This document shows positions 6,099 through 15,157 of a stretch of DNA of 15,157 nt, one piece after another. Under the pieces are notes generated by a model. It saw only the letters and a program-made list of their open reading frames with translations, was not told the origin of the DNA and ran no database searches. Position 1 is the first letter of the stretch, and every line of letters begins with the position of its first letter. A program made the position numbers and the translations under genes. The DNA comes from an uncultured Tepidimonas sp. (GTDB taxonomy: Bacteria; Pseudomonadota; Gammaproteobacteria; Burkholderiales; Burkholderiaceae_C): assembly GCA_937949455.1 (NCBI GenBank), contig CALEDU010000246.1:1-15157 (forward strand). The letters are read 5' to 3'.

Positions 6099-8300
6099 TC
6101 AATAGGTCAAGCGGGCGTAATAGGTGCGCTCGGCAGCGCGCCGGGCTTCGCCCAGCGTGCGGATGCCCTGCTCGGCCAGCAGCGGGATGAGCCGCAGCAA
6201 CACCTCCGCCGTCACGAAAGCGTCGCCCAGCGCCGTGTGGCGCCCGATCACTGGGATGCCGAAGCGGGCCGCAATCTCTTCCAGCCGGTGCGATGCTTGC
6301 GCGGGATGGACCACGGCCGATAACAGCAAGGTGTCAAGCACGGGATGATCGAACACCAGACCGGTCTGCTTCTCCTTGAGCTGCAAAAACCGCATATCGA
6401 AGGCCGCATTATGCGCGACCAGTACGGTGTCGCGCGCAAAGGCATGGAAAGCGGGCAAGACCTGGGTGATGTCGGGCTGACCGGCAACCATTTCGGGGGT
6501 GATGCCGTGGATGGGAATGGACTCGCGCGGTATGGAGCGGCGTGGATTGACGAGTTGCTCGAAGCTCTCGTGCCGCAGCAGCTTGCCATTGACGATACGC
6601 GTGGCCCCGATCTGGATGATTTCGTCGCCCTCAGACGGGTTGAGCCCCGTGGTCTCGGTATCGAAGACGGTGTAGGCCAGCGCGGTGAGCGGCACATCGT
6701 CCAACGCCTGCGCTGCGGGGGATTGGCGAAACAGGTCGAAATCATAATACTCAGGCCGACTCTCGGTGCGCACGAAGGCAGTGGCATCGGTGGGCTCAGT
6801 CGGTTCGATGGCTGGCAGCAGCAGCCGAAAGAAAATCAAACCGGCGCGGCGATCCGCCTCCACCCACAGCGCACCGCCGTGGCGCTCCACCACATCGCGC
6901 ACACTCGAAGCCAAGCCCCCTTCGCCCACCCGCATCGGGTCCAGCTCCCAGCCCATCAGACTGGCCATCGAGGTCTCGCCGGCTGCAGCGCTCCAGGCCA
7001 CATCCAAATGGGCCTGGGCACCCGAGTGCCCCCGGGCAGTTGGGGCGGATTGCAGCCGCAAGGTGACGGCCTCAACCTGTCTGTCTTCGCGCAGCCGGCG
7101 CGCCAGATAGACCACGGCCTGGATCAGGGCAAAGCTCTCGATGCGCAGCCAGACTTGCGCATCGACGGGCCCGATGTTGACCTGCAGTCCTTCGGCATCG
7201 GTCAAGCGACGCTCGATCGCGGCCACCAGATCGGCACCGAGCATGTCCTCCATCGGCCACTGGCTGCCCCACTGCGTCGCGCTATCGACAACCAGGCGTT
7301 GCACCCGGTCGCCCAGTGCCCGGATCTCATCGTGCACCACGCCGAGCAGCCGCTGGCGCAGTTCGGGATCGGCATCCGGCAACTCCAATACCTCCAGCGC
7401 TGCGCGCACATTGGCCAGGGATCGGCGACTGCCCTCGGTCAAATCGAGCCAGAGCCGCTCGCGTGCCGCAGCCTGTTCATGGTCGCGGGTGATGTTGTCC
7501 AGCACGAGAACGAAGCCAGCCAGATCTGGCTCGCCCCCCTCGCCTGCTTCCGCCTGCCGCACCGGGGCTACCTGCACCCGCAGCAATTGCCCGCTGCGCG
7601 TGGCCGTGACGAACTGGGCGCTGGGGTGCGTCGCCCCGCGGCGCAAACGGTGCCGAATGCTCTCCAGCGCGTGCGCAATCACTGCCCGGTCGAATACCGT
7701 GTAGATGGAGCGCCCCAGGCCGATCAACTCTGCCCCACCGGCCAGAGTGGGTGCCTGGGACAGAGCGCGAAATTGCCAGCGCGCCCGGTTGTTGTAGAGC
7801 AAGACGCGCCCGTCGAGATTGCACACGACGACACTTTGCGTCAGTTCCGACATGAGGGCAGCCAGCCGCGACTTCTCCTGCTCGATGCCGCGCGCCGCTT
7901 CCCGCACCCGCTCGTCCACCTGGGCGCGCCACGCTTCACGCTGCTGCACCAGTTGGTTGAACAACTGCGCCACTCGTCGCACTTCTGCGGGGCCACGCTC
8001 GCGCAAGGCGGGTGCCCCCTGCGCGGTCAGCAGCACCTGAGCCTCCTCGGCCAGCCGCCGCCAAGGGTGCACACCCACGTCGAATGCACGCTGCAGCCCC
8101 CACGCGATGGCCGCCATGCCCGCCAGCCACATCAGCAGCACGAGACCCCAGCGATCGCCCAGCAAATCGAGCATGCGCGTGCGGGTATCGGCCTCCAGCG
8201 TGATGGCGATCAGCCCCACGGTCACTGCCAGCCACGCCAGCGATACGGCCGCGGCACCAGCCAGCAGCCACCACAGGCGCGGATCGGTGCGCCGCCTCAT
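6099..8300 (-). CDS. Membrane-anchored degenerate histidine kinase fused to DEDDh 3'-5' exonuclease
   Basis: A 733-residue fusion. Residues about 10-34 and 51-70 are membrane helices with a short periplasmic loop, followed by a HAMP-like and coiled segment (71-150) and a PAS-like domain (150-270, QSVVVCNLDGRVLLYNNRA). Residues 280-495 align with HisKA/HATPase, but the H-box His is Glu289 (LTEGSRRSLANVRAALEVL), the N-box Asn residues are Gln394 and Tyr398, and the DxGxG G1 box is gone, so ATP-dependent autophosphorylation looks lost. Residues about 540-725 form an exonuclease like DnaQ/PolC epsilon with all metal ligands: FDTET (Asp547, Glu549), NAAFD (Asp635), HTALGD (His688, Asp693). It starts with ATGA overlap on the response-regulator stop, so it is the last gene of the sensor operon. 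Simple annotation would be 'exonuclease' or 'epsilon subunit'; a role in bulk replication seems unlikely given the membrane anchor. Confidence 0.85.
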   Translation of the reverse strand: MRRRTDPRLWWLLAGAAAVSLAWLAVTVGLIAITLEADTRTRMLDLLGDRWGLVLLMWLAGMAAIAWGLQRAFDVGVHPWRRLAEEAQVLLTAQGAPALRERGPAEVRRVAQLFNQLVQQREAWRAQVDERVREAARGIEQEKSRLAALMSELTQSVVVCNLDGRVLLYNNRARWQFRALSQAPTLAGGAELIGLGRSIYTVFDRAVIAHALESIRHRLRRGATHPSAQFVTATRSGQLLRVQVAPVRQAEAGEGGEPDLAGFVLVLDNITRDHEQAAARERLWLDLTEGSRRSLANVRAALEVLELPDADPELRQRLLGVVHDEIRALGDRVQRLVVDSATQWGSQWPMEDMLGADLVAAIERRLTDAEGLQVNIGPVDAQVWLRIESFALIQAVVYLARRLREDRQVEAVTLRLQSAPTARGHSGAQAHLDVAWSAAAGETSMASLMGWELDPMRVGEGGLASSVRDVVERHGGALWVEADRRAGLIFFRLLLPAIEPTEPTDATAFVRTESRPEYYDFDLFRQSPAAQALDDVPLTALAYTVFDTETTGLNPSEGDEIIQIGATRIVNGKLLRHESFEQLVNPRRSIPRESIPIHGITPEMVAGQPDITQVLPAFHAFARDTVLVAHNAAFDMRFLQLKEKQTGLVFDHPVLDTLLLSAVVHPAQASHRLEEIAARFGIPVIGRHTALGDAFVTAEVLLRLIPLLAEQGIRTLGEARRAAERTYYARLTY

Positions 8301-8671
8301 CCCTGTGCCCCCAGCAGCTCCCTGACCCGACGCACCAACTCCTGCGTCGCGAAGGGCTTGGTCAGATAGGCATCCGCCCCAAGCGCCAACCCCTTGGCGA
8401 CATCGATGTCCCGACCCTTGGCGGTGAGCATGACGATGCGCATACCGGCCAGCGCGTCATCGGCCCGAATGGCCTGGCACACATCGAAGCCACTCTTGCG
8501 CGGCATCATGACATCGAGCAGCACCACATCGGGCCGCCAAGTATGGGCCAGGGCCAGGCCCTCCTCTCCGTCGCGGGCCACCTGCACCTCATAGCCCTCA
8601 CGCTTCATCAGAAACTCCAGCGAGATCAGGATATTGGGTTCGTCGTCCACGATCAGTATGCGTTTGCCCAT
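8297..8671 (-). CDS. Single-domain response regulator (CheY-like receiver)
   Basis: A 124-residue stand-alone receiver domain that accepts phosphate from a histidine kinase. All key residues are present: acidic pocket Asp9-Asp10 (ILIVDDEPN), phospho-acceptor Asp53 (VVLLDVMMPRKSGFD), Thr83 (MLTAKG) and Lys105 (YLTKPF). There is no output domain, so it must act by protein contact, either on another kinase or phosphotransfer protein, or on its neighbour. It has a good ribosome site (GAGGAG, 7 nt from ATG). It lies 23 nt after the kinase gene and overlaps the pseudokinase-exonuclease by ATGA, suggesting matched expression. This differs from the CbrB (NtrC-type) and CrbR (LuxR-type) partners known for similar kinases. 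Which partner it touches is not visible from sequence. Confidence 0.93.
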   Translation of the reverse strand: MGKRILIVDDEPNILISLEFLMKREGYEVQVARDGEEGLALAHTWRPDVVLLDVMMPRKSGFDVCQAIRADDALAGMRIVMLTAKGRDIDVAKGLALGADAYLTKPFATQELVRRVRELLGAQG

Positions 8672-8694
8672 GGGGCGTCTCCTCGTTTTCTTTT

Positions 8695-11451
8695 TCAGGG
8701 CCTCGGGGCTGGACCAGCGACGTCGAGGGGCCGCAGCGGCAGGTCAAAGCCAAAGCAGGCTCCTTCGCCCGGCGTCGATCGAAGCCACAGGCGGCCGCCC
8801 AAATGCTCGATGATGCGGCGGCTGATCGGCAAGCCCAAGCCTGTGCCCGCCGGTCGCTCCTGCGCACTGCCGCCCTGGCGAAATTTCTCGAAAATCGCCA
8901 CCTGCTCAGCCAGGGGTACCCCTGGCCCGTTGTCGTGCACTTCGACGCTGACCCAGGGCGTGCCGTCGTGGGCCCGTGTTGGGGCCACACGCACCCGTAC
9001 CTGCCCCCCCTGAGCCGGGACGAACTTCGCGGCGTTCGACAACAAATTCATGAGCACCTGTTGCAGCCGGTCGACATCGGCGCGCACCGACAGGGGGCCG
9101 GGCGGCAGCTCCAGCGCCAGCCGTGCCCCGCGCTCGCGCAGCAAGGGCTCGGCCGCTTGCACGGCCCGCTGCACCACGGCCACCAGATCCACGTCGGCCA
9201 CCTCCCAGACGGCGTGGCCAGATTCGATCTTAGCCAGATCCAGCACCTGATTGACCAGGCGTGTCAGCCGCTCGGTCTCGGCCACCACGATGCCCAGAAA
9301 CTGCTCGCGCTGCGCCACATCCATGTCGGGATCGTCGCGCATGATTTCGGACAAGGCCCTGATCGAGGTCAAAGGCGTGCGCAGTTCATGGGTCACCGAC
9401 GACATAAAGTCGTCCTTCAAGCGGTCCAGCTCCTGCAGCCGCTCGTTGGCCGCGCGCAGCTCGGCGGTGGCGCGTTCCAGCGATCGGGATTTGTCCTCCA
9501 AGGCCCGCGACAGCGCCCGCAGACGCCCGGTTTCTTGCAGGATGTCGAGCACATCCTCGACCCGCAGGGGCTGCTCCTCCACCACCGAGGCCACCAACCG
9601 TCGGGCCGATGCACTGCCCACGGCTCCTGCCAACTGGGTCTCCACCCAATGGACCAGGGCTGCATCGGCTGGCAGGGCTGCCACCGGCACCCCACGCACG
9701 CGGGCCTGCTCGTGCAGCAGTGCACGCGCGCGCTCGACCCCCAACACGCGCGCCAGCAGCGCTTCCAGTGCCGACAAAGAGGCCTCGCCACGCCAGAATA
9801 CGGGACGCTCCTGTCCGCCAGAGCGCTCGAACACATCGACGAACAGGAGTGCCTGGCTGGTTTCGGCAGCACCCGGCGGACGCCCCAGCGACACACCGAC
9901 GTACAGGCCGACATTGACCAGCAAGCTCCAAAACAGGGCGTGGGTGAGCGGATCGAACCCCTGCAACCCCAGCAGGGCTTCTGGCCGCAGCCAGTCCTTG
10001 CCGAACAGCCCCTCGGTCACGAAGGCGGCGGGCAACCATCCCGATTTGGCAAGCGAAGGCAGCATCAAGGTGTAGGCCCAGACCGCAAAGCCGCCGAGCA
10101 ATCCGGCCATGGCACCGTCGCGGCTGGCGCCTTTCCAATACATGCCGCCCAGCAACGCAGGCGCAAACTGGGCCACGGCGGCAAAACTGATCAGGCCAAT
10201 GCTCACGAGCGCATAAGCATCGCCTGCCACCCGGTAGTACCCGTAGCCCAACAGCAACAGCACCAGAATCGCCCCGCGCCGGATGGCAAGGATAGGGCGC
10301 GTCAAATCGGCCGCAGTCTGACCCTGCGCAGCGTGTCGCATCCACCACGGCAGCACCAGGTCGTTGCACACCATGGTCGCCACCGCAATGGTCTCGACGA
10401 TCACCATGCCGGTGGCCGCAGACAGCCCACCGATGAAGGCCAACAACGCCAGCGCATCGGCCCCAGCGGCCAGCGGCAGCCGCAGCACGAAAATCTCGGC
10501 ATCCGGGGAAGTGGAGCCAAACCACAGCAGCCCGGCCAATGCAATCGGTAGCACAAACAGATTGATCAGCCACAGGTACAGCGGGAATACCCAGGCCGCG
10601 CGGCGGATGTGCCGTTCGTCCACCGCCTCGACCACCATGACCTGGAATTGGCGCGGCAGCAGCAGCACAGACAAGCCAGCCAATACCGTCAAGGCCAACC
10701 AGCTCGACCAGGCGAACGCTCCGGCGTCGCCCAGCGTGAGCAGCCGCGCCAGCTCTGGCTGCTGGCGGGCCCGCGCGACGATATCGCTCCAGCCGTCGAA
10801 CAGCCCCCAAGTGGCATACGCACCCACCGCCAAAAAAGCCACCAGCTTGACCAGGGACTCGAACGCGATGGCGGCGACCATGCCCTCGTGCCGCTCGGTG
10901 CTGTCCCAATGCCGCACGCCAAAGGCGATCGTGAACGCCGCCAGCCCCAGCGCCAGGTAGAAAGTGCTCTCGCGCCACCAAGGGGGCGTGCCGATGCCGT
11001 GCGCGGCTCCGTCGGTGAGCACCGCATAAGCGACTGCGATGCCCTTGAGCTGCAAGGCGATGTACGGAACGATGCCAACGACGGTGATCAGTGTGACCAA
11101 TCCAGCCAGGGCGGGACTTTTGCCATAGCGGCTGCCAATGAAATCTGCAATGGTGGTGATGCGGTAAGTGCGCGCAATCCGCACCATCTTGCGCAGGACG
11201 GCCCAGCCCAGCACCATGGCCAGGGTCGGCCCCAGATAGATGGGCAAAAACCACAGCCCCCCCGAGGCCGCACGCCCTACGCTGCCAAAGTACGTCCAAG
11301 CGGTGCAGTAGACCGCCATCGACAAGGCATATACCCAGGCGCTGCCGATGACAGAGCGCCCCAGGCGAGCCTGGCGGTCGGCCCAATGGGCCACACCGAA
11401 CAATAGCCCCAGGTAAGCAAACGATGCGGCGGCGACGAGAACGGGCGACAT
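8695..11451 (-). CDS. Sodium:solute symporter-domain sensor histidine kinase, CbrA/CrbS type
   Basis: A 918-residue inner-membrane sensor. Residues about 1-525 form an SSS-family transporter domain with some 12-13 helices (for example TTIADFIGSRYGKSPALAGL near 99-118 and GGLSAATGMVIVETIAVATM near 341-360). Residues about 530-640 resemble the STAC linker domain of CbrA/CrbS, followed by a coiled coil (645-680), then directly HisKA and HATPase; no PAS domain is inserted. The kinase is intact: His688 (SSVTHELRTPLTSIRAL), N-box MNLLSNAAKF (Asn802, Asn806), G1 HDNGPG (Asp840), G2 GTGLGLPIS. Known relatives sense or couple to histidine uptake (CbrA) or acetate (CrbS); here the ligand is unknown. 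It lies 22 nt downstream of a small membrane gene and 23 nt upstream of the receiver gene, clearly one operon. ATG 11451 was chosen as first in frame; its ribosome site is weak, as expected for coupling to the small gene. Confidence 0.93.
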   Translation of the reverse strand: MSPVLVAAASFAYLGLLFGVAHWADRQARLGRSVIGSAWVYALSMAVYCTAWTYFGSVGRAASGGLWFLPIYLGPTLAMVLGWAVLRKMVRIARTYRITTIADFIGSRYGKSPALAGLVTLITVVGIVPYIALQLKGIAVAYAVLTDGAAHGIGTPPWWRESTFYLALGLAAFTIAFGVRHWDSTERHEGMVAAIAFESLVKLVAFLAVGAYATWGLFDGWSDIVARARQQPELARLLTLGDAGAFAWSSWLALTVLAGLSVLLLPRQFQVMVVEAVDERHIRRAAWVFPLYLWLINLFVLPIALAGLLWFGSTSPDAEIFVLRLPLAAGADALALLAFIGGLSAATGMVIVETIAVATMVCNDLVLPWWMRHAAQGQTAADLTRPILAIRRGAILVLLLLGYGYYRVAGDAYALVSIGLISFAAVAQFAPALLGGMYWKGASRDGAMAGLLGGFAVWAYTLMLPSLAKSGWLPAAFVTEGLFGKDWLRPEALLGLQGFDPLTHALFWSLLVNVGLYVGVSLGRPPGAAETSQALLFVDVFERSGGQERPVFWRGEASLSALEALLARVLGVERARALLHEQARVRGVPVAALPADAALVHWVETQLAGAVGSASARRLVASVVEEQPLRVEDVLDILQETGRLRALSRALEDKSRSLERATAELRAANERLQELDRLKDDFMSSVTHELRTPLTSIRALSEIMRDDPDMDVAQREQFLGIVVAETERLTRLVNQVLDLAKIESGHAVWEVADVDLVAVVQRAVQAAEPLLRERGARLALELPPGPLSVRADVDRLQQVLMNLLSNAAKFVPAQGGQVRVRVAPTRAHDGTPWVSVEVHDNGPGVPLAEQVAIFEKFRQGGSAQERPAGTGLGLPISRRIIEHLGGRLWLRSTPGEGACFGFDLPLRPLDVAGPAPRP

Positions 11452-11473
11452 CGACCGACTGCGCCACCGGGCG

Positions 11474-11686
11474 TCAATCCGGTGCGCGCTCCATGAGCCA
11501 GGCGAGGACGGCGATCAGCGCCGCCCACACAGCAAACAAGGCCACCACGAAGGGCGCGCCCCCCACCAGCCGCTCGCCCCAGAAGGCCCACACAGTCAGC
11601 AGCGGAAAGTTGAACGCCAGCACGCCCCAGGCAAAAAGAGCCCACAGCCGTGGCTCATCGGAGGATGGGGCGGGCGCTGCGGCCAT
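11474..11686 (-). CDS. Small two-helix membrane protein upstream of the sensor kinase (CbrX-like)
   Basis: A 70-residue protein with two strongly hydrophobic helices (about 14-36 and 43-65), a short polar N-terminus and a charged ending MERAPD. No domain is recognised with certainty. In Pseudomonas a protein of similar size, CbrX, precedes cbrA and is co-transcribed and coupled with it; position, size and topology match, so this is probably the counterpart, by inference. It could assemble with the SSS domain of the kinase, much as small DUF4212 or DUF485 proteins accompany SSS transporters. It ends 22 nt before the kinase ATG and starts 33 nt after the ppsA stop. No clear ribosome binding site precedes the ATG. 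The aromatic- and tryptophan-rich helices and position support a real gene rather than a chance frame. Confidence 0.72.
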   Translation of the reverse strand: MAAAPAPSSDEPRLWALFAWGVLAFNFPLLTVWAFWGERLVGGAPFVVALFAVWAALIAVLAWLMERAPD

Positions 11687-11719
11687 GATGGTGGGATGCG
11701 GCTGGCGCCAATCAGTGAT

Positions 11720-14113
<2,394 letters not shown>

Positions 14114-14302
14114 GGTTGAACACTCCACGATGTTGAAAAACGGGGCGCGCAGCAGCCGCGGGGCGCTTGCTTGTCGTTGTTCGAGGCCCACGCAGCCTCC
14201 GGCGCAGCCGGTCGACACTGGCCACTGCACCGAAGCGCGATAATGTGTCGATTGTATGTCCGCGCATCTGCGCTCAGACGCACCGCGCATCATCGATCGA
14301 TC
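14114..14302. promoter_or_regulatory. Divergent ppsA/ppsR intergenic region
   Basis: This 189-bp spacer must carry promoters for both genes. Its only A+T-rich patch (14236-14257) holds TACAAT on the minus strand (14250-14255), a one-mismatch -10 for ppsA, and GATAAT on the plus strand (14238-14243), a candidate -10 for ppsR. No good -35 hexamer matches either at 16-18 nt, so an activator may be needed. The two -10 candidates are only a few bases apart, so transcription in one direction may interfere with the other. Confidence 0.4.
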
Positions 14303-15121
14303 ATGCCCAACCGCTCTGTTTTCTTCGTCTCCGACGGCACCGGCATCACCGCCGAAACATTCGCCGACGCGCTGCTCAAACAGTTCGAAATTCACCCCAA
14401 GCGCGTGCGCTTGCCTTTCATCGACAACGCCGACAAGGCGCACCAAGCGGTGCGTCAGATCAACCACGCAGCCACGGTGGAGGGCAAGCGGCCTCTGGTC
14501 TTCACCACCGTGGTCAACATGGAGGTGCTCCAGGTGCTGCAGCAGCACTGCCAGGGCATGCTGATCGACATGTTCGGCACCTTCATCGCGCCACTGGAAC
14601 ACGAACTGGGCATGAAGTCCAACCACCGCGTCGGCCGCTTTTCGGACGTGGCCAAGAGCCGGGAGTACCACGACCGCATCGAGGCGATCAACTTCACCCT
14701 GGAGCACGACGACGGGCAGACGAACCGCAACCTGGAAAAATCCGATGTCATCCTGGTCGGCGTCAGCCGCTGCGGCAAAACACCAACCTCACTGTACCTG
14801 GCCATGCAGTTCGGACTCAAGGCGTCCAACTATCCCTTGATCCCGGAGGACTTCGAACGCGGACAGTTGCCCCCGGCCCTGCTGCCCCACAAGAAAAAAC
14901 TCTTCGGCCTGACCATCGATCCCCTGCGCCTGAGTGAAATCCGGCATGAACGCCGCCCCCATTCGCGCTACGCGAGCCTGGAAAACTGCCGCTACGAAGT
15001 GCGCGAGGCCGAATCCCTGATGCGCCGCGCGGGCATCCGCATCCTCTCGACCACGCACAAGTCGATCGAGGAGATCGCCACCCTCATCCGGCAGGAGTTG
15101 GAAGAGCCACCCCCCCGCTGA
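14303..15121 (+). CDS. ppsR: PEP synthase regulatory protein (bifunctional kinase/pyrophosphorylase, DUF299)
   Basis: PpsR inactivates PpsA by ADP-dependent phosphorylation of a Thr beside the catalytic His and reactivates it by phosphate-dependent removal. The 272-residue product has family length and starts [20 protein letters not shown], the conserved DUF299 opening. The P-loop [15 protein letters not shown] begins at Gly153 (Gly158, Lys159, Thr160), and a second conserved stretch is [18 protein letters not shown]. The in-frame upstream start at 14171 is rejected because the added 44 residues look like intergenic translation and do not belong to the family. No clear Shine-Dalgarno precedes ATG 14303. 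Its target gene ppsA is divergent next door, and the predicted target Thr423 of PpsA is present. Confidence 0.96.
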   Translation: MPNRSVFFVSDGTGITAETFADALLKQFEIHPKRVRLPFIDNADKAHQAVRQINHAATVEGKRPLVFTTVVNMEVLQVLQQHCQGMLIDMFGTFIAPLEHELGMKSNHRVGRFSDVAKSREYHDRIEAINFTLEHDDGQTNRNLEKSDVILVGVSRCGKTPTSLYLAMQFGLKASNYPLIPEDFERGQLPPALLPHKKKLFGLTIDPLRLSEIRHERRPHSRYASLENCRYEVREAESLMRRAGIRILSTTHKSIEEIATLIRQELEEPPPR

Positions 15122-15157
15122 ATCCGACGGCTGCAGCGTGGCTGTTCGCTACACATG

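Noticed and set aside
6345..8369. A 674-codon plus-strand open frame opposite the pseudokinase-exonuclease gene
   Set aside because: Its translation is low-complexity (His/Gln/Arg/Pro rich) and has no recognisable domain. The minus frame has clear domain motifs, so this is a G+C-driven antisense shadow.
8803..10551. A 582-codon plus-strand open frame opposite the sensor kinase
   Set aside because: Composition is biased toward Gln, His and Arg and it lies wholly antisense to an unmistakable kinase; no independent ribosome site or domain supports it.
8695..11451. Calling this gene a plain solute transporter because of its SSS half
   Set aside because: The C-terminal half has a complete HisKA/HATPase core with all boxes, so it is a sensor kinase; transport activity may exist in addition.
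14114..14707. N-terminal extension of the ppsA frame into ppsR
   Set aside because: The added residues are antisense to conserved ppsR and to the intergenic region. The start at 14113 fits family length and has a ribosome site.
15122..15157. Terminal bases ending in ATG as the start of another gene
   Set aside because: Only three bases of any such gene would be visible and no ribosome site precedes them.

Overview
The window looks like chromosomal DNA of a betaproteobacterium, most likely Burkholderiales and possibly Comamonadaceae-like. The reasons are the high G+C content, the rpsF-priB-rpsR-rplI order (PriB is a beta/gamma-proteobacterial trait), the bamD neighbour, the divergent ppsA/ppsR pair, and a cluster of symporter, DUF294 protein and CbrA-like kinase. 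This assignment comes from gene content and was not tested by a search. Coding density is very high. No tRNA, rRNA, insertion sequence, CRISPR array or attachment site was seen, and no gene-free stretch exceeds 300 bases.

Left part (1-2388). A 5'-truncated bamD (outer-membrane assembly lipoprotein) converges on a compact ribosomal/replication operon on the minus strand, rpsF-priB-rpsR-rplI. A symmetrical hairpin terminator sits between the two converging units. The operon has a perfect TATAAT -10 box that overlaps the stop codon of the preceding symporter gene.

Middle part (2359-11686). This is a transport and sensing locus. A long VC_2705-type sodium:solute symporter (minus) diverges from a CBS/DUF294 putative nucleotidyltransferase (plus). 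Converging on the latter is a minus-strand set: a 70-aa two-helix membrane protein (CbrX-like), a histidine kinase whose N-terminal half is itself a sodium:solute-symporter domain (CbrA/CrbS type), a stand-alone receiver-domain response regulator, and a membrane protein fusing a degenerate histidine-kinase core to an intact DEDDh 3'-5' exonuclease. The last two genes overlap by ATGA. The kinase presumably senses a carboxylate, as CbrA/CrbS do for histidine or acetate; the signal cannot be read from sequence.

Right part (11720-15121). ppsA (phosphoenolpyruvate synthase) ends only 33 nt upstream of the small membrane gene, so transcripts may run from ppsA into the sensor operon. ppsA is divergent from ppsR, the ADP-dependent kinase/phosphorylase that switches PpsA off and on. 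Together the right and middle parts suggest a carbon-source module: uptake, sensing and gluconeogenic entry. The last 36 bases (15122-15157) hold nothing identifiable.

The most unusual object is the pseudokinase-exonuclease fusion at 6099-8300. Its HisKA domain has Glu where the phospho-accepting His should be, and its N and G1 boxes are lost, while every exonuclease catalytic residue is kept.
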